The notes: generated by a model not told the origin, from the sequence alone. 53,984 bases of DNA from Lachnospiraceae bacterium (GCA_021769135.1 JAETTM010000024.1:1-53984); one strand, 5' to 3'. Positions 24,099-33,745 are shown, counted from the stretch's first letter. A program made the numbers and translations.

Positions 24099-25115
24099 AT
24101 GGCGGAAGAACAAAACGTGAGAAAACTGGTAGATATAAAAAATGAAAGGCTCTCTTTCTTTACTCCGGCCGGCGAAGTTAAGGCATTGAATGATGTTTCC
24201 ATTATGCTGGAAGAGGGGGAAGTGTTGGGGATTGTAGGGGAAAGCGGTTCCGGGAAATCGGTAACGGCATATAGCCTGATGGGGCTTACCGCCCATCCCG
24301 GCAAGCTTTTGGACGGCACCCTTTGGTTCAACGGGCATGAAATTGAGACGATGACGGAAAAGGAAATGAGAAAAATCCGTGGAAATGAAATCTCCATTAT
24401 TTTCCAGGATCCTATGACCAGTCTGAATCCGGTTTATACGATAGGAAATCAAATAGAAGAAGTGGTTTTGCTTCATACGGATAAAAAGAAGAAAGAGGCC
24501 CACGAGAGGGCGAAGGAGCTGTTGGAGCTGGTGGGCATTAACGAGCCGGAAAAAAGGTTGAAGCAGTATCCCCATGAATTGTCGGGCGGTATGCGCCAGC
24601 GCGTAATGATTGCTATTGCGTTGGCATGCGAGCCGAAGCTGTTGATTGCAGACGAGCCTACGACGGCTTTGGATGTGACTATCCAGGCACAGATACTGGA
24701 GCTTATGATGGAACTGAAGGAAAAGCTGGGCATGGCGATTATCATGATTACCCATGACCTTGGCGTTGTGGCCAGTATGTGTGAAAAGATAGCGGTTATG
24801 TATGCGGGGAGAATCGTGGAATACGGCACGGCGGAAGATATTTTTTACCGTCCGAAACATCAGTATACGAAAGGGCTTATCCGTAGTATTCCAAGGCTGG
24901 ATACGAAGGAGCACGAAAGGCTTGTTCCGATTGAAGGGACACCGGTGGATATGTTGAATCCTCCGAAGGGATGCCCTTTTGCGCCCCGTTGTGAAAAATG
25001 CATGAAAATTTGCCTGAAGGAAATGCCTCCTGTGACGACTTTCAGCGAAACCCATTATACGCAATGCTGGCTGAACCAGAAGGAAGAGATGGAAGGAGGA
25101 GCGGCAAATGAGTGA
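24099..25115 (+). CDS. oppD: oligopeptide ABC transporter ATP-binding protein OppD
   Basis: This 338-residue ATPase has Walker A GESGSGKS (about 48-55), Q-loop FQDPMTSLNP, ABC signature LSGGMRQR, Walker B LLIADEPTTALDV and the H-loop His in ITHDLG. The C-terminal oligopeptide-transporter extension (PPKGCPFAPRCEKCMKIC) holds four cysteines, which in Opp/Dpp ATPases can bind an iron-sulfur cluster. It energises import together with OppF. It overlaps oppF by 8 bases. Confidence 0.95.
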   Translation: MAEEQNVRKLVDIKNERLSFFTPAGEVKALNDVSIMLEEGEVLGIVGESGSGKSVTAYSLMGLTAHPGKLLDGTLWFNGHEIETMTEKEMRKIRGNEISIIFQDPMTSLNPVYTIGNQIEEVVLLHTDKKKKEAHERAKELLELVGINEPEKRLKQYPHELSGGMRQRVMIAIALACEPKLLIADEPTTALDVTIQAQILELMMELKEKLGMAIIMITHDLGVVASMCEKIAVMYAGRIVEYGTAEDIFYRPKHQYTKGLIRSIPRLDTKEHERLVPIEGTPVDMLNPPKGCPFAPRCEKCMKICLKEMPPVTTFSETHYTQCWLNQKEEMEGGAANE

Positions 25116-26097
25116 CAGGTTAGTTCAAGTGGAACATTTACGCCAGTACTTCCCGGCCGGCGGTTTTGGCAAAAAGAAGAAATATGTACAGGCGGTAGAT
25201 GATGTTTCTTTCTACATCGACAGGGGGGAAACCCTTGGCCTTGTAGGGGAATCAGGTTGTGGGAAAACGACTACAGGGCGTACGCTGCTGCGGCTGTACG
25301 AGCCTACCGGCGGGAAATTCACCTATGATGGAACTGTGATTTTTGATGTGGAAAATAAGGTTGCAGTAGATATGCTGCCTTATCGGAAGAAAATGCAGAT
25401 TGTATTTCAGGATCCATATGCCAGCCTGGATCCGCGCATGACGGTAGGGGATATCGTGGGGGAGGCCATCGATGTCCACAAATTGGCAGCTAATAAACAG
25501 GAGCGGTATGATATTATTATAGAGATGCTTCGGAGAGTGGGGCTTAATTCCGAACATGCCAACAGATACCCCCATGAATTTTCGGGCGGGCAGAGGCAGA
25601 GGGTAGGTATCGCCAGGGCATTGGCGGTAAATCCGGAATTCATCGTATGCGATGAGCCCATTTCCGCATTGGATGTATCCATCCAGGCCCAGGTAATCAA
25701 TATGTTTGAAGATTTGCAGGCGGACATGGGATTGACTTATTTGTTCATAGCCCATGATTTATCGGTGGTGAAGCATATATCCAACCGGATAGGTGTAATG
25801 TATTTGGGGAGGATGGTGGAACTGGCGGACAGCTATGAACTGACGACCCGCAGTTTGCATCCCTATACAAAGAGCCTTATTTCGGCAATCCCTATTGCGG
25901 ATCCCAAAGTGGCGAAGGAAAGCAGCCGCATTGTTTTGGAGGGGGATGTACCCAGCCCTCTGAATCCGCCTTCAGGATGCCGTTTCCGGACGAGGTGCCC
26001 CTATGCCGACGAGAGATGTGCGGCGGAAGTGCCGGAATGGAGGGAAGTATCCTCCGGCCATTATGTGGCATGCCACCATTATGAAAAATGCCAATGA
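25108..26097 (+). CDS. oppF: oligopeptide ABC transporter ATP-binding protein OppF
   Basis: This 329-residue ATPase has Walker [10 protein letters not shown]-loop [12 protein letters not shown], signature FSGGQRQR, Walker [14 protein letters not shown] and H-loop IAHDLS. The C-terminal extension [19 protein letters not shown] has the conserved cysteines of the Opp/Dpp subgroup. It forms the nucleotide-binding heterodimer with OppD. The ATG lies inside the end of oppD with a GGAGGAG site, so the two are coupled. Confidence 0.95.
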   Translation: MSDRLVQVEHLRQYFPAGGFGKKKKYVQAVDDVSFYIDRGETLGLVGESGCGKTTTGRTLLRLYEPTGGKFTYDGTVIFDVENKVAVDMLPYRKKMQIVFQDPYASLDPRMTVGDIVGEAIDVHKLAANKQERYDIIIEMLRRVGLNSEHANRYPHEFSGGQRQRVGIARALAVNPEFIVCDEPISALDVSIQAQVINMFEDLQADMGLTYLFIAHDLSVVKHISNRIGVMYLGRMVELADSYELTTRSLHPYTKSLISAIPIADPKVAKESSRIVLEGDVPSPLNPPSGCRFRTRCPYADERCAAEVPEWREVSSGHYVACHHYEKCQ

Positions 26098-26124
26098 TTT
26101 TTCTTTATCTATTAATTACTTCGA

Positions 26125-26153
26125 TAGACAATTACAAATACCGGCATTATTTT
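26125..26153 (+). promoter_or_regulatory. possible weak promoter upstream of oppA
   Basis: TAGACA (26125-26130), 17 bases, TATTTT (26148-26153) lies in the 113-base gap between oppF and oppA. Neither box is strong. An internal promoter would raise expression of the binding protein over the permease, which is common for such genes, but the sequence support is thin. Confidence 0.25.
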
Positions 26154-26210
26154 GGTAGGAGTAATGTTTATATACTATTTAACATTCCAATTTAAAGAGG
26201 AGGAAAAACT

Positions 26211-27938
26211 ATGAAAAAGAGAGTTGTAGCACTCTTGATGGCAGCTGTTATGGTTGCTGGCCTGACAGCCTGCGGCGGTTCAGGAAATGACGCAAGCCAG
26301 ACGACAGAACCGGCAGCTGAAGCACCGGCTGCAGATGACGGCGCAGAAGCGGAAGCGCCGGCAGACAGCGCAGAAGCGGAAGCGGAAGCACCGGCTGCAT
26401 CCGATGGCAACAAGATTTTAAAGGTACAGGTTGGACCTGACCCTGAAACAATTGATCCTGCGCTCAACAGCGCGGTAGACGGCGGCAATATGCTGCTTCA
26501 CGCATTTGAATGTCTGCTTATCGTAGACCAGGATGGACAATTGGCTCCCGGACAGGCAGAATCCTGGGAAACTTCCGAAGATGGCCTTACATGGACATTC
26601 CATTTGAGGGAAGGGCTGAAATGGTCCGACGGAAGCGATTTGACAGCAAATGATTTCGTTTACAGCTGGAAACGCGTATGCGACCCTAATGTAGCTGCTC
26701 CTTATGCAGAGACAGTGCTCAGCATGGTAGAAGGTTATGAAGACGCGATTGCCGGTAACCTGGATGCGCTTCAGGTAGTGGCGGAAGACGACAGGACACT
26801 GGTCGTTACATTAAATGCTCCCTGCTCCTATTTCGGAAGCCTTGCAGCATTTGCGACCTTGAGCCCGGTACAGCAGGCCACTGTAGAAGCTAACGGCGAT
26901 GGATGGGCAATTGCCCCGGAAACCTATGTTTCCAACGGACCTTTCTATATGACGGAATGGGTGGAAGGCTCCCACATCCTGTTCAGCAAGAACCCGTACT
27001 ACTGGAATGCGGATGCAATCAAACTGGACGGCATTCAGTTCGCTTTGATTGAAGATTCCAATGCTGCTTACAGCGCTTACCAGACAGGCGAAGTCCTTTT
27101 CATCAAGGACGTTCCTACGGAAGAAATTCCCAGCCTGGAAGGAAACTCTGATTTCTTTGTGGATCCGATTATCGGTACTTACTATATCAGCCTGAACCTG
27201 AACAATGAAGCGTTTAAAGATGCAAAAGTACGCCGTGCTTTAAGCCTTGCTATTGACCGCGAATATGTGGCATCCACTTTGATGCAGGGCACATATACAG
27301 CAGCCGGCAACTTCATGGGCCCCGGCTGGATTGATACCGATGGTTCTCCGTTTATCGACAAGGCAAACGGCGGAAGCCCTTATATCGATACCGCGAATTT
27401 TGATGCTAACCTGGAAGAAGCAAAAGCTTTGATGGAAGAAGCCGGATATCCTAACGGCGAAGGCTTCCCGGCAATTTCTTACACGACCAACGATGCCGGA
27501 TACCACAGAGTATTGGCTGAGTACTTACAGCAGGCATGGGCAGAACTGGGCATTGACCTCCAGGTAAATATTGTAGAATGGTCCAGCTTCACACCTATGC
27601 GCCGCAACGGCGAATATGACGTAGCACGTAACGGATGGGTTGGCGATTACAGCGATCCTTCCAATATGTTGGATTTGTTATATTCCTCAAACGGCAACAA
27701 CGATGGCAAATTCAATAATGCCGATTATGATGCTGCTTTGGATGTGTCCAGGACTACATTGGATGCGGCAGAGCGTTCCGAAGCGCTGCATCAAGCGGAA
27801 GACATCCTGATGAGCGAAACGGCTTGTATCCCGGTTGCTTACTACAATGACTTCTGGCTGCAGAGCGACAAGATTACCGGTTCCTGGCATTCACCTTACG
27901 GATATTGGTATTTCATGTATGCGGACATCGCTGAATAA
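26211..27938 (+). CDS. oppA: oligopeptide-binding lipoprotein OppA (SBP family 5)
   Basis: This 575-residue lipoprotein has a signal peptide with lipobox LTAC (Cys at residue 21: MKKRVVALLMAAVMVAGLTAC), an Ala/Glu/Pro-rich linker (about 25-65), then a family-5 solute-binding domain (KVQVGPDPETIDPALNSAVD, LREGLKWSDGSDLTANDFVY, ALSLAIDREYVASTL). It captures peptides outside the membrane and delivers them to OppBC. The strong GAGGAGG site lies 7 bases before the ATG. It sits last in the operon, and a terminator follows directly. Confidence 0.95.
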   Translation: MKKRVVALLMAAVMVAGLTACGGSGNDASQTTEPAAEAPAADDGAEAEAPADSAEAEAEAPAASDGNKILKVQVGPDPETIDPALNSAVDGGNMLLHAFECLLIVDQDGQLAPGQAESWETSEDGLTWTFHLREGLKWSDGSDLTANDFVYSWKRVCDPNVAAPYAETVLSMVEGYEDAIAGNLDALQVVAEDDRTLVVTLNAPCSYFGSLAAFATLSPVQQATVEANGDGWAIAPETYVSNGPFYMTEWVEGSHILFSKNPYYWNADAIKLDGIQFALIEDSNAAYSAYQTGEVLFIKDVPTEEIPSLEGNSDFFVDPIIGTYYISLNLNNEAFKDAKVRRALSLAIDREYVASTLMQGTYTAAGNFMGPGWIDTDGSPFIDKANGGSPYIDTANFDANLEEAKALMEEAGYPNGEGFPAISYTTNDAGYHRVLAEYLQQAWAELGIDLQVNIVEWSSFTPMRRNGEYDVARNGWVGDYSDPSNMLDLLYSSNGNNDGKFNNADYDAALDVSRTTLDAAERSEALHQAEDILMSETACIPVAYYNDFWLQSDKITGSWHSPYGYWYFMYADIAE

Positions 27939-27950
27939 TGGAATGAGAAG

Positions 27951-27982
27951 AAGAGGATGGCGAAAGCTGTCCTCTTTTTTTA
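27951..27982 (+). terminator. rho-independent terminator of the opp operon
   Basis: AAGAGGATGGC and GCTGTCCTCTT form an 11-bp stem (two G-U pairs) closed by a GAAA tetraloop and followed by a T-run. It starts 13 bases after the oppA stop codon. Confidence 0.92.
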
Positions 27983-28020
27983 CCTTTTTTTGCATCCTAT
28001 TCGATTGCATAACGTATTGA

Positions 28021-28049
28021 TTGAAAAGTCATGCGGTTTATGTTATAGT
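28021..28049 (+). promoter_or_regulatory. sigma-A promoter for hpt-pyrH-frr operon
   Basis: TTGAAA (28021-28026), a 17-base spacer and TATAGT (28044-28049) with a TGn extension (28041-28043) form a good promoter. It lies about 110 bases upstream of the Hpt gene and just after the opp terminator. Confidence 0.65.
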
Positions 28050-28159
28050 AGTACATAGTTAAGGTTTGAATATGGCATATAGTGAGTCAAATGAGATAGG
28101 CTATGGTGCATTGCCCTAAAGGGAAGGGATATTCATAGAAACAGGAAAGGAAATGGGTT

Positions 28160-28513
28160 ATGGATAAGGAACTGAAAGACAAATTGATGGCGAATGGGTT
28201 TGATGTGGATGTGACATTGCAGCGTTTCATGAACAATGAAAATCTGTATTTCAAATTTTTGAAGAAGCTTCCAGCAGACCAGAACTTCGTAAGCTTTGTG
28301 GAATCAATACAAAGCGGGGATTGCGAAACGGCTTTTCGCAGCGGGCACACATTGAAGGGGGTATTGTCCAATTTAGGCGTGGACAGCGTTTTGAAGGTAT
28401 TGGAACCGATGGTAGAAAAACTGCGTGCCAATAGTATGGAAGGGGTTCCGGAAGCTTTGGATGAATTCAAAAGCAAATACGAAAACGCGATTAAGACAAT
28501 TAATGAACTGTAA
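28160..28513 (+). CDS. stand-alone Hpt (histidine phosphotransfer) domain protein
   Basis: This 117-residue all-helical protein carries the Hpt active-site motif AFRSGHTLKGVLSNLGVDSV, with the phosphorylatable His at about residue 61. Hpt proteins relay phosphoryl groups between receiver domains and histidine kinases. No kinase or receiver gene lies next to it; the nearest receiver is cheY, about 23 kb upstream. It lies 41 bases before pyrH in a shared transcription unit. Partner unknown. Confidence 0.85.
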   Translation: MDKELKDKLMANGFDVDVTLQRFMNNENLYFKFLKKLPADQNFVSFVESIQSGDCETAFRSGHTLKGVLSNLGVDSVLKVLEPMVEKLRANSMEGVPEALDEFKSKYENAIKTINEL

Positions 28514-28554
28514 AGGAAGTTTAAGGCCCGAAGCTGGCAAGCCGGGAGAAAGAA

Positions 28555-29259
28555 ATGGGGATTGTTATGAAGAGGATTTTGCTAAAGCTAAGCGGGGAAG
28601 CACTGGCCGGCAGCAAGAAGACTGGATTTGATGAGGAAACGGTGCGGGGTGTGGCCTTGCAGGTGAAGGAACTGGCGGGGGATATCCAGGTGGGGATTGT
28701 CATCGGCGGCGGAAACTTCTGGCGGGGGCGTTCCAGCGAGAGCATAGACCGGACGAAAGCGGATCAGATAGGCATGCTGGCAACGATTATGAACTGCATT
28801 TACGTATCCGAGATTTTCCGTTCCGTAGGGATGGATACAGAGATACTTACACCGTTTATCTGCGGTTCTTTTACCAAACTATTTTCTAAGGATAAGGCGA
28901 ATAAATATTTTGGACAGGGAAAGGTGGTTTTTTTCGCAGGGGGAACAGGGCATCCTTATTTTTCTACGGATACGGGAGTGGTGCTGCGTGCCGTGGAAGT
29001 GGAAGCCGATGTGATACTGTTGGCGAAGGCTGTGGACGGGGTTTATGACGACGATCCCAAGAGCAATCCGGAAGCGAAAAAATATGAACAGGTTTCCATT
29101 GAAGAGGTAATTGCCAAGAATCTGCAGGTAGTGGATATGACGGCCTCTATTTTGGCCAGGGATAATAAAATGCCGATGCGGGTATTTGGGTTGAACGAGG
29201 AAAACAGCATTGTGAATGCAGTAAAAGGAAAGTTCACCGGGACAAAAGTTACGGTTTGA
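28555..29259 (+). CDS. pyrH: UMP kinase
   Basis: This 234-residue amino-acid-kinase-family protein starts (after MGIV) MKRILLKLSGEALAG, the classic UMP kinase N-terminus, with GGGNFWRG for nucleotide binding and DNKMPMRVFGLNEENSI near the C-terminus. It converts UMP and ATP to UDP and ADP, the step toward UTP/CTP. The GGGAGA site supports the ATG at 28555; the ATG at 28567 is an alternative. pyrH-frr is a widely conserved pair. Confidence 0.97.
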   Translation: MGIVMKRILLKLSGEALAGSKKTGFDEETVRGVALQVKELAGDIQVGIVIGGGNFWRGRSSESIDRTKADQIGMLATIMNCIYVSEIFRSVGMDTEILTPFICGSFTKLFSKDKANKYFGQGKVVFFAGGTGHPYFSTDTGVVLRAVEVEADVILLAKAVDGVYDDDPKSNPEAKKYEQVSIEEVIAKNLQVVDMTASILARDNKMPMRVFGLNEENSIVNAVKGKFTGTKVTV

Positions 29260-29287
29260 TTGAAAAATAATACTGGAGGAATTGGAA

Positions 29288-29839
29288 ATGGATGAGAGAT
29301 TAAAGGTATATGATGAAAAAATGAGAAAGACAGTGGAGTATTTGTCTTCTGACTATTCTACAATCCGTGCTGGAAGGGCAAATCCCCATGTGCTGGATAA
29401 GATTAAGGTGAATTATTACGGAACGCCTACCCCGATTCAGCAGGTTGGGAATATAACGGTTCCGGAGGCCAGGATGATTCAGATAGCCCCTTGGGAGAAG
29501 ACGCTGATAAAGGAAATCGAGAAAGCGATTATGGCGTCCGACGTAGGCATTACCCCTTCCAATGACGGTTCCATTATCCGCCTGGTATTCCCGGAACTTA
29601 CCGAGGAACGAAGGAAGGATTTGGTAAAGGAGGTAAAGAAGAAGGGGGAGGAAAGTAAAGTTGCTGTACGCAATATCCGCAGGGATGGGAATGACGCTTT
29701 CAAAAAGCTTGCGAAGGAAGACGTTTCCGAAGACCAGATAAAACAGCTGGGGGATGAACTGCAGAAGATGACGGATAAATTTATCAAGGAAATTGATAAA
29801 TTAGTTGATGAAAAATCAACGGAAATCCTTAAAGTTTAA
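29288..29839 (+). CDS. frr: ribosome recycling factor
   Basis: This 183-residue protein is RRF: MDERLKVYDEKMRKTVEYL, the RAGRANPHVLDKIKVNYYGT segment, then helices ending MTDKFIKEIDKLVDEKSTEI. It splits post-termination ribosomes with EF-G. The ATG at 29288 is chosen over an upstream TTG at 29282 because GGAGG is 8 bases upstream. Length is standard (about 185). Confidence 0.97.
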   Translation: MDERLKVYDEKMRKTVEYLSSDYSTIRAGRANPHVLDKIKVNYYGTPTPIQQVGNITVPEARMIQIAPWEKTLIKEIEKAIMASDVGITPSNDGSIIRLVFPELTEERRKDLVKEVKKKGEESKVAVRNIRRDGNDAFKKLAKEDVSEDQIKQLGDELQKMTDKFIKEIDKLVDEKSTEILKV

Positions 29840-29863
29840 TGTTGGGGGACAAGTCAAGAAGCG

Positions 29864-29898
29864 AGGGACAGTCGATAGGAAGCAATCGTATTGTCCCT
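29864..29898 (+). other. hairpin between frr and uppS
   Basis: AGGGACA (29864-29870) and TGTCCCT (29892-29898) pair, with an inner CGAT/ATCG stem, followed by TTTTGG. The tail is too short for a confident terminator; it may be a partial terminator or processing site inside the operon. Confidence 0.35.
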
Positions 29899-29938
29899 TT
29901 TGGCAGTATATGAATTCTAAGAAAGGGCATGGAAAAAT

Positions 29939-30658
29939 ATGCAGAAAAATGGAAGCGTTCCAAATCATGTGGCGATTATTCTGGACGGGAACGGCAGATG
30001 GGCAAAGGCCAAAGGGATGCCGAGGAATTATGGGCATGTGCAGGGGGCAAAAACGGTAGAAACGATTTGCGAGGAAGCATATAAAATGGGAATACAGTAT
30101 CTGACGGTCTATGCCTTTTCTACGGAGAACTGGAACCGCCCGAAAGATGAAGTGGATGCTTTGATGAAGCTGCTGCGCAATTACTTGAAAACATGCTTGA
30201 AGACAGCGGAGAAGAACAGGATGTGCGTGCGCATCCTGGGAGACAAAACGGGTTTGGATGCCGATATCAGAGCCAGGATTGACGAGCTGGAGGCGGCAAC
30301 GGAAAATAATGACGGCCTGCATTTCCAGATTGCCTTGAATTATGGGGGAAGGGACGAAATTGTCCGGGCGGTGAAGAAAATAGCTGCGGATGTGTCGCAG
30401 GGAAAGATGAAAGAAGAAGATATCACGGAAGAATTGATGGGCGCTATGCTGGATACCCGCGGGCTGCCAGAGCCGGATTTGCTTATCCGCACATGCAACG
30501 AGCAGAGGGTATCCAATTTCCTGCTGTGGCAGTTGGCTTATACGGAATTGTACTTCACGCCTGTTGCCTGGCCGGATTTTTCAAAAGAAGAATTGGTAAA
30601 AGCTGTGGAAGCATATAATGGGAGAGACAGAAAATTTGGCCTGATAAAAAATCAATAG
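29939..30658 (+). CDS. uppS: isoprenyl transferase (undecaprenyl diphosphate synthase)
   Basis: This 239-residue cis-prenyltransferase has the motif HVAIILDGNGRWAKAKG (catalytic Asp at about residue 18), AFSTENWNRPKDEV (about 60-73) and the C-terminal DLLIRTCNEQRVSNFLLWQL. It makes C55 undecaprenyl diphosphate from FPP and IPP, the lipid carrier for wall synthesis. In the usual RTxxExRxSNF motif, the first part reads RTCNEQRVSNF, where glycine is commonly found in place of cysteine. It lies in uppS-cdsA-dxr order as expected. Confidence 0.97.
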   Translation: MQKNGSVPNHVAIILDGNGRWAKAKGMPRNYGHVQGAKTVETICEEAYKMGIQYLTVYAFSTENWNRPKDEVDALMKLLRNYLKTCLKTAEKNRMCVRILGDKTGLDADIRARIDELEAATENNDGLHFQIALNYGGRDEIVRAVKKIAADVSQGKMKEEDITEELMGAMLDTRGLPEPDLLIRTCNEQRVSNFLLWQLAYTELYFTPVAWPDFSKEELVKAVEAYNGRDRKFGLIKNQ

Positions 30659-30685
30659 ATTGGCGAACCGGAATGGAGGTTAGGT

Positions 30686-31519
30686 ATGTTTTGGACTCGT
30701 TTATTCAGCAGCGTGATATTAGTAATTATTGCTCTTGTTACGCTGTTACAGGGAGGATATTTACTGGCCATTGTGCTTTTGGCCATATCGCTGATTGCAT
30801 ATAACGAACTGTGCAAGGCATGCGGTATCCATACGGAGGGCAAAGCGGTAAATGCTTTGGAGGCGGCTGGCATCGCGGGGATTTTTATTTATTATGGTAT
30901 GGTGGTATTTGCGGATTCCCATGCGTTGCAGATGCTCATTATCCTGTTGATTATGATTGCCTTCATGTTTGTTTATGTGTTTACTTTTCCTCACTATCAT
31001 GCAAACCAGGTGATGTCCGCTTTTTTTAGTTTCGTCTATGCGCCGGTCATGTTTTCCTTTATTTATCAGACCAGGGGGCTGAAACACGGCATTTACCTCG
31101 TGTGGATGATTTTTGTCAGTTCGTGGATTTGCGACAGCTGCGCTTACCTTACGGGCATGTTGATTGGAAAGCATAAGATGACGCCGAAACTAAGCCCGAA
31201 AAAGTCTGTGGAGGGGGCGATTGGCGGAGTGGTTGGTTCTGCGCTGGCAGGGGCCCTTTATGGATATTTTATTGTGGAAAGCGTAGTGGCGGAGCAGCAG
31301 ATTACATGGGGCTTGGCTTTTATCGGAGGTATCGGGGCAGTGATTTCCCAGATTGGGGATTTGGCGGCATCCGCGATTAAGAGGAATTATGAGATTAAGG
31401 ATTATGGACATTTGATACCGGGCCACGGTGGTATCATGGACCGGTTTGACAGCGTGATTTTTACGGCGCCGATGATTTACGGCCTGGCCCTTTTGCTGAT
31501 GAACTCGGGCACACCATAG
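30686..31519 (+). CDS. cdsA: phosphatidate cytidylyltransferase
   Basis: This 277-residue membrane protein with about eight helices ends with the CDP-diglyceride synthetase signature (SAIKRNYEIKDYGHLIPGHG, then GIMDRFDS). It converts phosphatidic acid and CTP to CDP-diacylglycerol, the precursor of anionic phospholipids. It lies 27 bases after uppS. Confidence 0.96.
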   Translation: MFWTRLFSSVILVIIALVTLLQGGYLLAIVLLAISLIAYNELCKACGIHTEGKAVNALEAAGIAGIFIYYGMVVFADSHALQMLIILLIMIAFMFVYVFTFPHYHANQVMSAFFSFVYAPVMFSFIYQTRGLKHGIYLVWMIFVSSWICDSCAYLTGMLIGKHKMTPKLSPKKSVEGAIGGVVGSALAGALYGYFIVESVVAEQQITWGLAFIGGIGAVISQIGDLAASAIKRNYEIKDYGHLIPGHGGIMDRFDSVIFTAPMIYGLALLLMNSGTP

Positions 31520-31544
31520 GGTTGGTGCGGGGAATGGAGATACG

Positions 31545-32690
31545 ATGAAAAAAATAGCGGTTTTAGGCTCTACCGGTTCTATAGGAACGCAGACTCTGGA
31601 TATTGTAAGGATAAATGAAGATTTGAAAGTGGTTGCCCTTGCGGCGGGCAGCAACGTGGAACTGATGGAGAAGCAGATCCGCGAATTTTCTCCCCGCATG
31701 GCGGTTATGTGGAGCGAAAAAGCCTGTGAGGATTTACGGGCGAGGGTGGCGGATACGGAAGTGAAAATAGGCTGCGGAATGGAGGGGCTTTTGGAAATTG
31801 CCGCTATGGAAGAAATGGAAGTATTGGTAACGGCAATTGTGGGAATGATTGGGATTAGACCGACTATCGCGGCTATAGAAAACGGAAAGACCATTGCCTT
31901 GGCAAATAAAGAGACGCTTGTGACAGCGGGGCATATCATTATGCCTTTGGCGGAGAAGAAAAAAGTGCCGATTTTGCCGGTGGACAGCGAGCATAGCGCC
32001 ATATTCCAGTCTATGAACGGGGAACCGGCAGGGAGAGTGCGTAAAATACTGTTGACCGCTTCGGGCGGCCCGTTCCGTGGAAAGACGGCCAATGAACTGA
32101 AAGATATGAAAGTGGAAGATGCGCTGAAGCATCCCAATTGGGCCATGGGGAGGAAAATAACCATAGATTCCGCAACGATGGTTAACAAAGGGCTGGAAGT
32201 AATGGAGGCGAAATGGCTTTTTGGGGTGGATTTGGACAGAATCGAAGTGGTGGTCCATCCGCAAAGCATTATCCATTCCATGGTAGAATATGTGGATGGG
32301 GCAGTGATGGCACAGCTGGGAATGCCGGACATGAAGCTGCCTATTGCCTATGCCTTGTTCTATCCGGACAGAAGGCCGATGGATGGGGAGAAAGTGGACT
32401 TTTTCAAGCTGGGAACATTAACGTTTGAAAAACCGGATTTAGAGACATTTACCGGGTTAAAGCTGGCTTTTAAAGCGGCGGAGCAGGGCGGCAGTATGCC
32501 AACGGTATACAATGCGGCCAATGAGAGGGCAGTGAGCTTATTCTTGGAAAGGAAGATAGGATTCATGCAGATACCGGAACTGATAGGAATGGCCATGGAA
32601 AACCATAGAAGAGTGGCTGACCCGTCGGTGGATGAGATTCTCCGGACAGAGAAGGAAACGTATGAATTCATAGAGAGGGCAATAAATTGA
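31545..32690 (+). CDS. dxr: 1-deoxy-D-xylulose 5-phosphate reductoisomerase
   Basis: This 381-residue enzyme has the N-terminal NADPH-binding motif GSTGSIGTQTLDIV, the substrate/metal region (LPVDSEHSAIFQ with Asp/Glu ligands, about 145-156) and TASGGPFRG. It makes 2-C-methyl-erythritol 4-phosphate, the committed MEP-pathway step; ispG for a later step is 3.8 kb downstream. Its TGA stop overlaps the rseP TTG start. Confidence 0.97.
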   Translation: MKKIAVLGSTGSIGTQTLDIVRINEDLKVVALAAGSNVELMEKQIREFSPRMAVMWSEKACEDLRARVADTEVKIGCGMEGLLEIAAMEEMEVLVTAIVGMIGIRPTIAAIENGKTIALANKETLVTAGHIIMPLAEKKKVPILPVDSEHSAIFQSMNGEPAGRVRKILLTASGGPFRGKTANELKDMKVEDALKHPNWAMGRKITIDSATMVNKGLEVMEAKWLFGVDLDRIEVVVHPQSIIHSMVEYVDGAVMAQLGMPDMKLPIAYALFYPDRRPMDGEKVDFFKLGTLTFEKPDLETFTGLKLAFKAAEQGGSMPTVYNAANERAVSLFLERKIGFMQIPELIGMAMENHRRVADPSVDEILRTEKETYEFIERAIN

Positions 32691-33745
32691 TTGTAACGAT
32701 TGTGCTTTTTATATTAATATTTGGGTTGATTGTAATTTCTCATGAGTTTGGGCATTTTTTGCTGGCTAAGCTTAACGGGATCCATGTGGTGGAATTCGCG
32801 GTGGGCATGGGGCCTACGCTTTTCCACTTCCAGAAAGGGGATACGGTATACAGCTTAAAAGCGTTGCCCATTGGCGGAGCGTGTATGTTTGAAGGGGAGG
32901 ACGGTCTGGCGGAGAAGGAAGAGGGTGTGCCGTCGGAAGGCTCATTCCTTTCCGCCAGCGTCTGGGCAAGGATTTCCGCCGTGGTGGCGGGGCCTTTGTT
33001 CAATTTGATTCTGGCTTATGTGCTTACGTTGATTCTGGTGGCATTTTCCGGCTCTAATCGTCCTGTGGTGCAGAACATTGTGCCAGGAAGCGCGGCAGAA
33101 GAAGCGGGGCTGCAAAGCGGGGATGTGATTACAAAGATTAATAAGGAAAAAATACATCTGGGTATGCAGGTCATGCTCATTTCCCAGCTGAACCAAGGGG
33201 AGGAACTGGCAATTGAATATGTCAGGGATGGAAAAAAGGAAAACGTTATTCTGACGCCGGTTTATGATAGTGAGGCTGGCAGGTATTATATCGGGTTTGC
33301 AGGGGTAATGGAGCCTTTCCGATGCAAAGGGCTGGAGGTATTCCGTTATGGGTTCTACGAACTGGAATATTGCGTCAACGCTACGTTCAAAAGCCTGGGC
33401 ATGCTTTTTTCCGGAAGGGTAACCAAGGATGATGTAGCGGGCCCGGTGGGGATTGCCCAGCTGGTAGGGGATACTTATGAAACGGCAAAACCCTATGGGA
33501 TAAGCAGCGTAATTCTTTCCATGATGAATATAGCTGTCCTTTTGTCAGTCAATTTAGGGATACTGAATCTCTTGCCGGTTCCGGCCCTTGATGGGGGAAG
33601 ATTGGTATTTCTTATTATCGAAGCGATACGCGGCAAACCTGTTCCGCCGGAGAAAGAAGGTATGGTCCATCTGGCGGGGATGGCGGCTTTGATGGTGCTG
33701 ATGGTGCTGGTGCTCTTTAATGATATTTCGCGGATTTTTTCCTGA
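32687..33745 (+). CDS. rseP: RIP metalloprotease RseP (site-2 protease)
   Basis: This 352-residue membrane protease has the zinc motif HEFGH at residues 19-23 in the first helix, a PDZ domain (about 125-200, VVQNIVPGSAAEEAGLQSGD) and the second catalytic motif LNLLPVPALDGGRLVFL (about 295-311), where Asp completes the zinc site. It cleaves membrane-embedded substrates such as anti-sigma factors. The start is TTG, overlapping the dxr stop codon by 3 bases. proS, often next in related genomes, is absent here. Confidence 0.96.
   Translation: MIVTIVLFILIFGLIVISHEFGHFLLAKLNGIHVVEFAVGMGPTLFHFQKGDTVYSLKALPIGGACMFEGEDGLAEKEEGVPSEGSFLSASVWARISAVVAGPLFNLILAYVLTLILVAFSGSNRPVVQNIVPGSAAEEAGLQSGDVITKINKEKIHLGMQVMLISQLNQGEELAIEYVRDGKKENVILTPVYDSEAGRYYIGFAGVMEPFRCKGLEVFRYGFYELEYCVNATFKSLGMLFSGRVTKDDVAGPVGIAQLVGDTYETAKPYGISSVILSMMNIAVLLSVNLGILNLLPVPALDGGRLVFLIIEAIRGKPVPPEKEGMVHLAGMAALMVLMVLVLFNDISRIFS

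Noticed and set aside
29864-29898. Confident terminator between frr and uppS
   Set aside because: The T-run is only four bases and the stem is broken; kept as a weak hairpin.
31190-32332. 380-codon antisense ORF opposite dxr
   Set aside because: It mirrors the codon pattern of dxr, has no ribosome site and encodes a composition-biased sequence.
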